Assembly: GCF_027213945.1 (NCBI RefSeq)
Contig: NZ_JAPWGW010000001.1
Span: 1,116,001-1,180,000, forward strand
Source: Henriciella marina
Lineage (GTDB): Bacteria > Pseudomonadota > Alphaproteobacteria > Caulobacterales > Hyphomonadaceae
DNA length: 64,000 bases
Direction of reading: 5' to 3'
A program made the translations under genes and the position numbers. Under the pieces are notes generated by a model. It saw nothing but the letters and a program-made list of their open reading frames with translations, did not search any database and was not told the origin of the DNA. This document shows, one piece after another, positions 25,311 to 34,545 of the stretch. Position 1 is the first letter of the stretch. The number at the start of each line of letters is the position of its first letter.

Positions 25311-26735
25311 ATGAAGTTCGAAGGCCTTATTATCGCTGTCGCCGCGCTAGCTGGTTGCAGCACTTTGCCGGACACGCAAAGCCTGGCTGGAGAGTCGATT
25401 GCGATCTTTCCTGCGGCTCCAGATGCTCCAAAAACCTGGGCAAAAAGCGGTGTTACCGGGGAACTTCCGACGGGTGACTGGATCTCGCAGTTTGGTGATC
25501 CTGTCATGGGGGCTCTTGTTGCCGAAGCACTGACCGCCAATCCCGACCTTCAATCACAACTCGCCATCGTTCGGGCAAGCCGGGCGCAGGCGCGATCGGT
25601 TTACGGCCGATCGCTTCCAAATGTTTCAGTGTCTGGCTCAGCCGGGGTCACTTCAACTTACAGCGCAGCTTTTGACGAGCGCTTCACGGACCCGACTTAT
25701 GGCCTTGGCGTCGATGCGAGCTGGACCGTCGATCTATGGGGGCGGGTGCAAGCTGCCGTTGATGCGGCGGAAGCCGACCTTGTTGCGAGCGAAGCTGATC
25801 TTGCATCGCTTCGCCTTGCGCTGGCCGCTCAGACCGCAATTGCCTGGACCGATCTCAATGAAGCGCTTGCGCAGGAACGTTTGGCCATCGCGACCTTTGA
25901 CGCCCGCGACCGGATCGTGACTTTGACAGAGCGTCGCTTCTCGCGAGGCCTTTCCTCAGCACTTGATGTTCGCCTCGCACGAAGTGCGCGCGCAACCGCT
26001 GAAGCCGCGATCGCAGCGCGCCAGCAAGCACTGGGCAATGCCACGCGCCGGCTTGAAATCCTGCTTGGCCGCTACCCCGCTGACGAAATCGAGGCGCCTG
26101 GCCTACTCCCGGAGCTCGCGCCTATCGAGGCGGCTGGTACGCCGATGCTTCTTCTGGCGCGACGTCCTGACATTGCCGCATCCGAAGCGCGCCTGACAGC
26201 AGCCGGACTTCGCGCGGAGCAAGCCCGCCTCGCATTGCTTCCAACGCTCAATTTAAGCGGGTCGCTGGGCACGAACCAGACCGATTTGGCGGACCTGTTC
26301 GACCCGGTCCGCATCGCTGCAAATGCGATCGCCAGCCTCTCGCAGCCCGTGTTCAATGGCGGGGCGCTACGTGCCGACCGCGATGCGGCAATCGCCTTCG
26401 CTGAGAGCGCTTTGGCCAACTATGCAGGGGACGTGCTTGTCGCTTGGCGCGAAGTTGAAGATGCGCTGGCTGCTGATGATTTTCTGGCCGCCCAGGTCGA
26501 TGCGCAGCGCCGCGCGCTGGAGGAGGCCATTGAGGCCGAAAACCTGGCGACCCGCCAGTACTCCAACGGCCTCGTTTCGATTTTCAATCTGATCGATGCG
26601 CAGACGCGTAAACTGAACGCAGAGAGTAACTTGATCGCAGCCCGGTCAGCCCGCGTCTCCAACCGCATTTCCTTCCATCTCGCCATAGGTGGTGCGGTCA
26701 CTGAGGGGGCGATGGCCCCCGATTCTGGTATATAA
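25311..26735 (+). CDS. RND efflux outer-membrane lipoprotein (NodT/OprM type)
   Basis: The 474-residue protein has a lipoprotein signal with cysteine near residue 16 (AALAGCSTL) and two TolC-like OEP repeats (about 65-255 and 275-460). It contains the helical barrel motifs DLWGRVQAAVDAAEADLVAS and LARRPDIAASEARL, typical of the NodT family. It forms the trimeric outer-membrane exit channel for the adaptor and permease encoded next. A GGGTGG ribosome site precedes the ATG. It is first in a three-gene operon. Confidence 0.95.
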   Translation: MKFEGLIIAVAALAGCSTLPDTQSLAGESIAIFPAAPDAPKTWAKSGVTGELPTGDWISQFGDPVMGALVAEALTANPDLQSQLAIVRASRAQARSVYGRSLPNVSVSGSAGVTSTYSAAFDERFTDPTYGLGVDASWTVDLWGRVQAAVDAAEADLVASEADLASLRLALAAQTAIAWTDLNEALAQERLAIATFDARDRIVTLTERRFSRGLSSALDVRLARSARATAEAAIAARQQALGNATRRLEILLGRYPADEIEAPGLLPELAPIEAAGTPMLLLARRPDIAASEARLTAAGLRAEQARLALLPTLNLSGSLGTNQTDLADLFDPVRIAANAIASLSQPVFNGGALRADRDAAIAFAESALANYAGDVLVAWREVEDALAADDFLAAQVDAQRRALEEAIEAENLATRQYSNGLVSIFNLIDAQTRKLNAESNLIAARSARVSNRISFHLAIGGAVTEGAMAPDSGI

Positions 26736-26761
26736 GAAGAAGTCGAGAGCAGAGACCTCCC

Positions 26762-28033
26762 ATGAAACGTATCATCACAATCCTGCTGCCAGTCATTGTC
26801 CTCGTTGTCATCGTCGGGACCGGATTTGCGCTCACACAAATTTTTGCGCCGCCTGTCGAGCGCGCTGAAGAACAGCCCCGGGGCCTGTCTGTCTTTGCAG
26901 AGGCTGCGGAAGAGACAGATCTCGACCTCAAGGTCCGCGCGCAGGGCGAAGTGCGTCCCAAGCGCCAGATCGTGGTTGCGCCCCAGATTGCCGGACGGAT
27001 TTCGTACGTATCTTCCGATTTCCTTGACGGCGGTTTCATCCGCCAAGGGCAGGTGCTGGTACGACTTGAGGCGGCGGACTATGAACTGGCTGTGACGCGC
27101 GCCCGGTCCGGCGTGGCTTCGGCGCAGCAAGCACTCGCGCGCGAACAGGCAGAGGCAGATCTCGCTGAGCAAGACCTTGCAGACCTTGGCATCGAGGATG
27201 CGAGCCCGCTCGCCCGCCGCGAACCTCAGCTTGCTGAAGCGCAGGCAAACCTCGACTCAGCGAAGGCCCTGCTCGCCGATGCCCAGCTTGCGCTGAACCG
27301 GACCGCTGTAACCGCGCCCTTCTCTGGCCGTGTGCGCGAACGCAGCGCCGATCTCGGTCAATTCGTAAGCCCAGGTCAGGCTCTGGGCACGATCTTCGCT
27401 ACCGATGTGGTCGAAGTCTCCCTGCCGCTGTCTGATGAAGAGCTGGGCCGCACAGGCCTGCCGCTCGCGTTCGCTGAGACGGCGGACAATCCGGGGCCGC
27501 AAGTTGTCTTTTCAACGAATGTAGCTGGTGAGCCGCGTGAGTGGGTCGGCCGCGTCAGGCGGACGGCAGCTGCGCTCAACCCGCAGACCCGGCTCATAAA
27601 CGTTATCGCTGAGCTGGATGATCCATACGGCACCGGTTCTGATGATGGTGTGCCGATGGCGCCTGGTCTCTTCGTCAATGCTGAGATCGATGGCCGCCGC
27701 ATCGAGAATGTCGTGCGCATCCCACGCTCCGCCCTGCGTGGTGTCGATCAGGTCTTTATTGGCGATGGGCCAGAAGGCAGACTCGAAATTCGCACCGTGA
27801 ACGTCGTCTACAGCACCGATGATGGAGCATTTGTCTCCACTGGGGTCGAGGATGGCGAACTCGCAGTGGTCTCTCCGATCCAGGCTGCTTTCGATGGCAT
27901 GAGCATCCAGGTGGTCGAACGCATGCCTGATGGCTCGCTCGTCCCCCGCACACCTCGCAAGTCCAGTTCTGACGACGCCGAAGAAGAGGCTGCAGCGCAG
28001 GTTGCTGGTGAAACCGAAGGAGCAATCCAATGA
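26762..28033 (+). CDS. RND efflux periplasmic adaptor subunit
   Basis: This 423-residue membrane-fusion protein has an N-terminal anchor helix (residues 5-27) and a barrel-sandwich lipoyl half starting VRAQGEVRPKRQI. A coiled-coil hairpin (about 105-170, Ala/Gln/Glu/Leu rich) and a beta-barrel domain with the VTAPFSGRVRERSADLGQFV return strand follow. It bridges the inner-membrane pump and the outer-membrane channel. The stop overlaps the permease start (ATGA at 28030-28033), so the stoichiometry is translationally coupled. The acidic C-terminal tail (SSDDAEEEAA) is unusual but low complexity. Confidence 0.95.
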   Translation: MKRIITILLPVIVLVVIVGTGFALTQIFAPPVERAEEQPRGLSVFAEAAEETDLDLKVRAQGEVRPKRQIVVAPQIAGRISYVSSDFLDGGFIRQGQVLVRLEAADYELAVTRARSGVASAQQALAREQAEADLAEQDLADLGIEDASPLARREPQLAEAQANLDSAKALLADAQLALNRTAVTAPFSGRVRERSADLGQFVSPGQALGTIFATDVVEVSLPLSDEELGRTGLPLAFAETADNPGPQVVFSTNVAGEPREWVGRVRRTAAALNPQTRLINVIAELDDPYGTGSDDGVPMAPGLFVNAEIDGRRIENVVRIPRSALRGVDQVFIGDGPEGRLEIRTVNVVYSTDDGAFVSTGVEDGELAVVSPIQAAFDGMSIQVVERMPDGSLVPRTPRKSSSDDAEEEAAAQVAGETEGAIQ

Positions 28034-31000
28034 GCGGACTCGTCGCCTGGTGGGCCAGAAATGGCATTGCTGCCAATCTCCTCATGGTCATCGCCTTTAT
28101 CGGCGGGACGTTTGGCTTCCTCAGCCTCGAGAAGGAAGCCTTCCCGGCGGGTGACTGGAACGGGGCGAGTGTATCCATCGCCTGGCCTGGCGCGTCCCCG
28201 CAGGACGTGGAAGACCAGATCGTGGTCCGCCTCGAAGAGGTTGTTGCTGATATTGACGGCCTCAAACGCCTGACAGGTGTTGCCCGGGAAGGCGTCGGTT
28301 ATGTAAACCTTCAGACCGAACTAGACGTCGATGTCGATGAGTTCGTCGACGAAGTTAAGCGCCGTGTCGACACGATTTCGAACCTGCCGCAATCTTCTTT
28401 CCCGCCACAGGTCAGTCGCTGGAGCGCGAACAACCAGTTCATGGGCCTTGCGCTGCACGGCAATGTCGATCCCGGCACGCTCGACTATTATGCAGATGAG
28501 ATGCGCGACAGGATTGCGCTCCTCGAAGGTGGTGAGCTCGCGCAGGTTCAAGGCACGCTGGGCGAAGAAGTGTCCATCGAAGTCTCCGAAGCCGCACTTC
28601 GCCGCTACAATATGACTTTCTCAGAGGTTGCGAACGCGGTTCGTGGCTCGTCCATCAACTCCTCTGGGGGCACTGTGCGCACAGACACCGGCACGGTTGC
28701 GATCCAGGCACGCCAGCTTGCCGACACGCGTGAGGATTTCGAGAATATCGTCATTCGCCAGACCGCTGAGTTCGGCACAATCCGCATCCGCGACGTCGCA
28801 AATGTGGTCGATGGATTTGTCGATGGCGAACTCGACGCGACCTATAATGGCGAGCCGACCGCGTTTATTATGGTGAACCAGCCAGAGAAGATGGACATCG
28901 TCCTCTACTCCGACAACATCAAGGACTTCATCGAGCGCGCCAATAGTGGTCGCGGTCAGGATGGCCTCCCTGAAGGACTTCGCCTCGATCTCCTGTTCGA
29001 CATGTCCGAGGTCTATAGAGGCCGTATGGACACGATCAGCTCTGCGGCCCTTCAGGGTATGGCGCTGGTCCTTATCATCCTCATCCTGTTCCTGCGCCCG
29101 ATCGTGGCGTTCTGGGTCACGATTGGTATCGGAACGGCGTTCGCTGGCGGTATCATGATCCTGCCACTCTTCGGCGTATCGCTGAACTTCCTCTCGCTCT
29201 TTGCGGTCCTCCTCGTGATCGGTGTGGTCGTCGACGACGCCATCGTTGTGGGGGAGAACATCCACAAGGAGGTCGAGAGTGGTCGGCGAGAGGGGCTTGG
29301 AGCTGCAACTGTGGGTACGCAGCTTGTTATGAAGCCGGTTATTTTCGGCGTTCTCACGACAATGATCATGTTTGCGCCGTGGGCTTTCATCCCCGGCCCG
29401 GAACGCCAGTTCACTGCCCAGATTACCTATGTTGTCGTGGCTGCGCTGGCTTTCTCGCTGATCGAGTCGATGTTCATTCTGCCCTCGCACCTCAGCCATA
29501 TGAAGCCGCAAAAGTTCGGCGGCCCTGTAGGGCGTCTGATGTCGGTCCAGCAAAGTATCGCTGACAGCCTGATCACTTTCGCGAACAGAGTGTACAAGCC
29601 GCTGCTCGAATATGCCGTGAAGTTCCGGTATGTGACTGTTGCGATCTTTACGTCGCTTTTCGTCATCGCGATCATGTTGGTCCAGTCGAACATCGTGCCA
29701 TTTCGCTTCATGCCGCAGATTGAAGACGATCTGGTGCAGGTGCGTATCGACTTGCCGGATGGCTCGCCGCAGTCGCGTTCGCTTCAGGTCCGTGATCAGT
29801 TGCGGCTGGCGGTGGAGCAATCACGCCAGACTTTCGATGAGCGCTATCCCGAGCTTGGCGACGATCACATGATCCGCGACATCTCTATCGTGGCGACTGA
29901 AGGTGATGTTCAGTCATGGATCGGCCTGATCCCGCCGCAGGACCGCCCGGAGGGCGTCTCCACGAAGGAGATCGCAGACGAGATTCGCGCCAATTTCGGC
30001 GAAGTGCCTGATGCTGAGGAAGTGAACTTCCAGTTCACGATCAACAATGCGGACAATTCCATCCGCTATGCGCTGAACAATGACGACCTCGACGTCCTGC
30101 GTCAGGCTGCTGACGATGTGAAAGCGCAAATCGCCACCTATGAGCAGGCATTTGATATCGGCGATAACCTGTCATCAGCTGCGCAGGAAATCAGGATCGA
30201 CTTGAAGCCTGGGGCGACCTCACTCGGGATCACTCTGGGTGATGTGACGTCGCAGGTTCGTGCGGCCTATTACGGTATTGAAGCCCAGCGCCTTCCACGC
30301 GACGGGGACGACGTCCGCGTCATGGTCCGCTATCCGAAGGAAACCCGTGAATCTGTCGACAGCCTCCGCGATCTTCGTATCCGGACCAGCGACGGGCGTG
30401 AGATCCCGCTCGAGCAGGTTGCAGAGATTTCCTTCGCGCCGGGTATCGACCGCATCCAGCGCCGTGAACGCATGCGCTCGGTTACTGTTTTCGCTGACCT
30501 GGTTGGCGACAGTACCCGCGCAACGATCTTTGCCGACATGGAGCAGAACTTCTGGCCTGACTTTGCCAAGAAGTATCCGACGGTCACACGCGGCGCAGTC
30601 GGCGATATCGAGAGCGAGCAGGAGTTCGTGCAGGATATTACGAGGCTCTACATCATCGCATTTGTGTCGATGTACATTCTGTTGGCAATCGCCTTCCAGT
30701 CCTACTCCCAGCCGTTGCTTCTGATGCTGGCCATTCCTTTCGGATATGCTGGCGCTGTCTTCGGGCACTGGGGCTTCGACACGCCGATGGCGCTCTTCTC
30801 CATGTTCGGCATAGGGGCGGCAGCAGGCGTGGTCATCAACGATAACCTCGTACTTGTCGACTATATCAATAGGCGACGAGAAGAAGGGGCAGGCGCCTTG
30901 CAGGCCATCGTCGACGCTGGCGTATCGCGCTTCCGTCCTGTGCTTCTCACCTCGGTGACCACCTTCGTCGGTATCCTGCCGATGATCGCCCAGAAGTCGG

Positions 31001-31248
31001 TCCAGGCGCAGTTCCTGAAGCCGATGGTCGTCTCACTTGGGTCGGCCGTTGCCTTCGCGCTCTTTGTTTCGCTTCTGCTCGTTCCTGCGTTCTATGCGGT
31101 GGGCTGTGAAGTGGGCCGGATTTTCCGCTGGACCTGGGGTGGTCGCCCTTATCGCCAGATCGGTGAATCCTATGAAGGCGAAGCCAATATTGACGAAGAA
31201 GAACTGATCGGCACGAGCCGCGGTGCGCGCCCGCAGCCTGCGGAATAA
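28030..31248 (+). CDS. RND efflux permease, HAE family
   Basis: The 1072-residue inner-membrane proton antiporter has the duplicated RND plan: helix 1 (13-31), periplasmic porter domain, helices 2-6, then the same again. TM4 has the proton-relay pair in VIGVVVDDAIVVGENIHKE (around residue 400), and the second half has the equivalent ININDNLVLVDYINRRREEG-type region (VVINDNLVLVDYI). The N-terminus (GLVAWWARNGIAANLLM) and the pair of aspartates place it in the HAE/AcrB-like group that exports hydrophobic drugs or lipids. The real substrate is not known. A strong hairpin follows the stop. Confidence 0.95.
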   Translation: MSGLVAWWARNGIAANLLMVIAFIGGTFGFLSLEKEAFPAGDWNGASVSIAWPGASPQDVEDQIVVRLEEVVADIDGLKRLTGVAREGVGYVNLQTELDVDVDEFVDEVKRRVDTISNLPQSSFPPQVSRWSANNQFMGLALHGNVDPGTLDYYADEMRDRIALLEGGELAQVQGTLGEEVSIEVSEAALRRYNMTFSEVANAVRGSSINSSGGTVRTDTGTVAIQARQLADTREDFENIVIRQTAEFGTIRIRDVANVVDGFVDGELDATYNGEPTAFIMVNQPEKMDIVLYSDNIKDFIERANSGRGQDGLPEGLRLDLLFDMSEVYRGRMDTISSAALQGMALVLIILILFLRPIVAFWVTIGIGTAFAGGIMILPLFGVSLNFLSLFAVLLVIGVVVDDAIVVGENIHKEVESGRREGLGAATVGTQLVMKPVIFGVLTTMIMFAPWAFIPGPERQFTAQITYVVVAALAFSLIESMFILPSHLSHMKPQKFGGPVGRLMSVQQSIADSLITFANRVYKPLLEYAVKFRYVTVAIFTSLFVIAIMLVQSNIVPFRFMPQIEDDLVQVRIDLPDGSPQSRSLQVRDQLRLAVEQSRQTFDERYPELGDDHMIRDISIVATEGDVQSWIGLIPPQDRPEGVSTKEIADEIRANFGEVPDAEEVNFQFTINNADNSIRYALNNDDLDVLRQAADDVKAQIATYEQAFDIGDNLSSAAQEIRIDLKPGATSLGITLGDVTSQVRAAYYGIEAQRLPRDGDDVRVMVRYPKETRESVDSLRDLRIRTSDGREIPLEQVAEISFAPGIDRIQRRERMRSVTVFADLVGDSTRATIFADMEQNFWPDFAKKYPTVTRGAVGDIESEQEFVQDITRLYIIAFVSMYILLAIAFQSYSQPLLLMLAIPFGYAGAVFGHWGFDTPMALFSMFGIGAAAGVVINDNLVLVDYINRRREEGAGALQAIVDAGVSRFRPVLLTSVTTFVGILPMIAQKSVQAQFLKPMVVSLGSAVAFALFVSLLLVPAFYAVGCEVGRIFRWTWGGRPYRQIGESYEGEANIDEEELIGTSRGARPQPAE

Positions 31249-31258
31249 TGTCCTTTTG

Positions 31259-31298
31259 CCCGGCAGATTGAGGGCTGGATTTACCTCAATCTGCCGGG
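31259..31298 (+). terminator. Long perfect hairpin after the RND operon
   Basis: A 15-base-pair perfect stem (CCCGGCAGATTGAGG with CCTCAATCTGCCGGG) has a ten-base loop, 11 bases after the permease stop. No long T-tract follows, so it may act as a processing or partial termination structure that limits read-through into the M13 peptidase gene. Confidence 0.6.
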
Positions 31299-31332
31299 TT
31301 ATCCAGAATAAAACTGAATGGAGAATCCTTAA

Positions 31333-33516
31333 ATGAGATATCTGATGTCCGGCGTTGCTGCGGCAACGCTACTCGGCGCTTGTGCCACGACTGAACAAAC
31401 GGCTGATGCGCCAACCCCGCCCACAAACGACACCGCCGCTGCCTCGCAGCGCGTTGTCGAAACCACCTCGCCCGACTATTGGGGCAGCTGGGGCATCGAT
31501 ACCGGTCTGATGGATTCTGAGGTTCGCCCGGGCGACAATTTCTTCATGCATGTCAGCGGCGACTGGTTCGATGAGTTTGAACTGCCAGCCGACAAGACGC
31601 GCTACGGTGCATTCGACCTTCTGCGCGAGAAATCTGAACAGCAGACCCGCTTCATCATCGAAGACCTCGCTGCCGAAGAGCCGCCAATCGACACTGCGGA
31701 AGGCAAGGTCGCGGCATTCTACAATGCCTATATGGCCACCGACGCCATCGAAGCGGCAGGCATGACGCCAGCTCAGCCGTACCTCGACAAGATCGCTGCC
31801 ATCGACAGCCGCGAGTCGCTGGCGAACGTCTTCATGTCGCCAGGCTTCTCTTCGCCGATCAATGGTTTTGTCTGGGTCGATGACAAAAATCCGGATGATT
31901 ACATCTTCCAGATGTCCATGGGCGGCCTCGGTCTTCCGGACCGCGAGTACTATCTCAAGGACGACGAGAAATCGGTCGAGATCCGCGCTAAGTACGAAGA
32001 ACTACTTACCTTCCTTTTGGGCAAGGCAGGTTATGAGGATGCCGCGGCGAAAGCAGCTGACGTCCTGGCTCTCGAAACCCGGCTGGCGCAGGCCGACTGG
32101 GACCGTGCCGTTAGCCGCAACCCGGAGATCACCTACAACAAGCTGACCCGCGACGAGCTGATCGCGATTGCAGGTGATTTTCCGCTCGCGACTGCGTTGG
32201 AGACGCTGGGTGTGAGCGGTGAGGAAGAGTTCCTCGTGACTGAAATTCCGCCGACAGCAGACGAAATCGCGTCCGCAGGCCTCTCGCAGGAAGATGTCGA
32301 CAAGCTCGGCGGCGGCATGCCTGTCGCGTTCGAGCTTGCGAACACCGCTGATCTCGACACATGGAAAGCCTATCTCGCGGCCCACATGCTCTCGAACTTC
32401 TCGTCTGTCCTTCCTTCGGACATCGATGACGCGAACTTCGCTTTCTACGGCACGGCCCTCAGCGGCCAGCCAGAGCAGCGCCCGCGCTGGAAGCGTGCCG
32501 TTTCGGCCGTCTCCGGTACGCTCGGTGAGGCAATTGGCGAGGTCTATGTCGACCGTCACTTCCCCGCCGAGAATAAGGAGCGGATGGATGAGCTGGTCGC
32601 CAACCTGCGCACCGCCATGCACGCGAACCTCCAAGACCTCGAATGGATGGGCGAGGAGACGCGTGAGCGTGCGCGTGAGAAGCTCGACAAGTTCAACCCG
32701 AAGATCGGCTATCCGGTTGAGTTCGAAACCTATGAGACGCTCGAGATCACCGACAACGCTTTCCAGAATGCTGTGAATGCGGCCGTCTGGCAGATGGAAG
32801 ACAACCTTTCACGTCTGAACGAACAGCCAGATCGCAATGAGTGGTTCATGACGCCGCAGACGGTTAACGCCTATTACAATCCGGGCTATAACGAGATCGT
32901 CTTCCCTGCTGCGATCCTGCAGCCGCCATTCTTCAACATCAGTGCTGACCCGGCCGTCAATTACGGCGCGATCGGCGGCGTGATCGGCCATGAAATGGGG
33001 CACGGCTTCGACGACCAGGGTTCCAAGTACAATGGCGACGGCGTCCTCGCAAACTGGTGGTCGGAAAGTGATCGCAGCGCCTTTGATGAGCTGACATCAG
33101 CTCTGGTGGCCCAGTACAACCAGTATTGCCCGCTTGGCGAAGGTGATCCATGCGTCAATGGCCGCCTGACCCTTGGCGAGAATATCGGTGATCTTGGCGG
33201 ACTGTCGCTGGCTTACCGCGCCTATCAGATCAGTCTTGATGCAAATGGCGATGGTGTCGTCAGCGAAGACGAGCAGGCTCCAGTCATCGACGGCTATACG
33301 GGCGACCAGCGCTTCTTCATGGCGTGGGCGCAGGTCTGGCGCGCGAAGTATCGTGATGAAGCAAAGCGCAACCAGCTGCTGACCGATCCGCACTCTCCGC
33401 CTGAGTACCGCGTCAACGGCATCGTCCGTAACTTCGACGAATGGTATGAGGCGTTCGACGTGGCAGAAACTGATGAACTTTACCTGCCACCCGAAGAGCG
33501 TATCCGCATTTGGTAG
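31333..33516 (+). CDS. pepO: M13 (neprilysin/PepO) family metallopeptidase lipoprotein
   Basis: The 727-residue peptidase has a lipoprotein signal (TLLGACATT, cysteine near residue 17) and the M13 N-terminal all-helical domain starting after a VRPGDNFFMHVSGDW segment. The zinc catalytic site is GHEMGHGFDDQG (histidines near residue 553), with ENIGDLGGLSLAY (zinc-binding Glu near 616). Family members cut short peptides in the periplasm. A GGAG lies eight bases upstream of the ATG. A terminator follows the stop, so it is probably a single transcription unit or read-through from the RND operon. Confidence 0.94.
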   Translation: MRYLMSGVAAATLLGACATTEQTADAPTPPTNDTAAASQRVVETTSPDYWGSWGIDTGLMDSEVRPGDNFFMHVSGDWFDEFELPADKTRYGAFDLLREKSEQQTRFIIEDLAAEEPPIDTAEGKVAAFYNAYMATDAIEAAGMTPAQPYLDKIAAIDSRESLANVFMSPGFSSPINGFVWVDDKNPDDYIFQMSMGGLGLPDREYYLKDDEKSVEIRAKYEELLTFLLGKAGYEDAAAKAADVLALETRLAQADWDRAVSRNPEITYNKLTRDELIAIAGDFPLATALETLGVSGEEEFLVTEIPPTADEIASAGLSQEDVDKLGGGMPVAFELANTADLDTWKAYLAAHMLSNFSSVLPSDIDDANFAFYGTALSGQPEQRPRWKRAVSAVSGTLGEAIGEVYVDRHFPAENKERMDELVANLRTAMHANLQDLEWMGEETRERAREKLDKFNPKIGYPVEFETYETLEITDNAFQNAVNAAVWQMEDNLSRLNEQPDRNEWFMTPQTVNAYYNPGYNEIVFPAAILQPPFFNISADPAVNYGAIGGVIGHEMGHGFDDQGSKYNGDGVLANWWSESDRSAFDELTSALVAQYNQYCPLGEGDPCVNGRLTLGENIGDLGGLSLAYRAYQISLDANGDGVVSEDEQAPVIDGYTGDQRFFMAWAQVWRAKYRDEAKRNQLLTDPHSPPEYRVNGIVRNFDEWYEAFDVAETDELYLPPEERIRIW

Positions 33517-33543
33517 CGTGAGCGCACTTCGCTGAAAATCGGG

Positions 33544-33575
33544 GAAGGGCAGGCCGAAAAGGTCTGCCCTTCTTT
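33544..33575 (+). terminator. Rho-independent terminator after pepO
   Basis: A 12-base-pair stem (GAAGGGCAGGCC / GGTCTGCCCTTC, one G-T pair) has a GAAAA loop and a short T-rich tail (TTTC), 28 bases after the stop. Confidence 0.8.
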
Positions 33576-33695
33576 CATTCGGACTGCGATCAAATTGATC
33601 TCGCCTGCGATGTTTCTCTTTCCAATCAGCTTCAGGTCTGGCTTCTAGGACGCCTTCTTGCCTCAGGGGCAGGCCGGGTGAGCATGGAGGGTAGA

Positions 33696-34046
33696 ATGCC
33701 TTTGCCAATGGCGGTCAGCGCTTATTTCGACAAACTTTCGGGGCCGGTGCAGGCAATCGCGCTGGAACTTTCACACGTCATTCCGCAGCGCGGGCCGACA
33801 CTGATCGCGACGATGGCGTACGGATCGCCATGCTGGACGGGACACGACCGGGTCGTTTCTATCGTCGCGCACTCAAAACACTGCAACCTTCAATTCTGGC
33901 AAGGCGCACAGCTAGAGTCTGGCTTTTATGGCCGGATCGAAGGCAGCGGCAAGGCGCTACGGCATGTGAAAGTCCGGAAGCTGGATGACATTGACGATGA
34001 GTTGCTGGACATCATCGACAGGGCAATTGCGCTGGATACTGCCTGA
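33696..34046 (+). CDS. DUF1801 (YdhG-like) domain protein
   Basis: This 116-residue cytosolic protein matches the DUF1801 fold: SAYFDKLSGPVQAIALELSHVI at the start, then the ATMAYGSPCWTG turn and LQFWQGAQL segment. Members are small single-domain proteins of unknown function. ATG 33696 lies five bases after GGAGG; GTG 33678 and ATG 33684 are possible but less well spaced. It is a single gene. Confidence 0.8.
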   Translation: MPLPMAVSAYFDKLSGPVQAIALELSHVIPQRGPTLIATMAYGSPCWTGHDRVVSIVAHSKHCNLQFWQGAQLESGFYGRIEGSGKALRHVKVRKLDDIDDELLDIIDRAIALDTA

Positions 34047-34127
34047 CGGCTTCTCATCCGCACATCGCGGTTGGATTTGCGCGTTTGCATGATAGCCTTC
34101 AAACATCACTCCTATGGGAGCGCCCGA

Positions 34128-34541
34128 TTGCGCCGATATTTCTCTTTCGCAGCCATCTCGCTTGTCGCAGCACAGGCCGCATACGCCCAGACGGCACTAG
34201 TCGAGGCTGCGCCGCCTATCGACACGCTTTATTTCGTCGTCCGTGACGGCATCGTGATGACGACGCAGGGACATACCATGGTCATCGATTACAATGAGGA
34301 TGGTACCTTTGTTGGTGAATTAAGTGGTTCAGCTTTCGAAGGCACTTACCGGCTGGATGGCGCACGACTTTGTGCCACGTCGAGCCTTGCAGCATCGGAA
34401 ACCTGCATCGCCTATCCGGAAGGTATGACGTCAGGCGACACGTTTGATGCAGTAAGCCCGGCTCTGGGGGGCGTGCGCATTCACATACGCACGCCCGAAG
34501 AGAACCGCGCCGCATCTGCCGCGGCGCAGGCGGGGAACTGA
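34128..34541 (+). CDS. Secreted protein, unknown function
   Basis: The product is 137 residues from the TTG at 34128, which has GGGAG seven bases upstream and gives a signal peptide (RRYFSFAAISLVAAQAAYAQ). A longer in-frame start (ATG 34089) would put an odd 13-residue prefix before it. The mature part has two cysteines and two similar beta-strand blocks (VMTTQGHTMVIDYNEDGTF, FEGTYRLDGARLC). I do not recognise a family. It is probably periplasmic. It is convergent with the MDR gene, four bases apart. Confidence 0.55.
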   Translation: MRRYFSFAAISLVAAQAAYAQTALVEAAPPIDTLYFVVRDGIVMTTQGHTMVIDYNEDGTFVGELSGSAFEGTYRLDGARLCATSSLAASETCIAYPEGMTSGDTFDAVSPALGGVRIHIRTPEENRAASAAAQAGN

Positions 34542-34545
34542 CCGC

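Noticed and set aside
28621-29820. Long open frame of 399 codons on the minus strand opposite the RND permease gene
   Set aside because: Its product is low-complexity and rich in His, Asp and Arg, as expected from the antisense of a GC-rich membrane-protein gene; the permease on the plus strand is certain.
34071-34127. Longer N-terminus for the 34128 secreted protein
   Set aside because: The extra residues separate the signal peptide from the start; the TTG at 34128 with GGGAG fits better, although ATG 34089 is not excluded.
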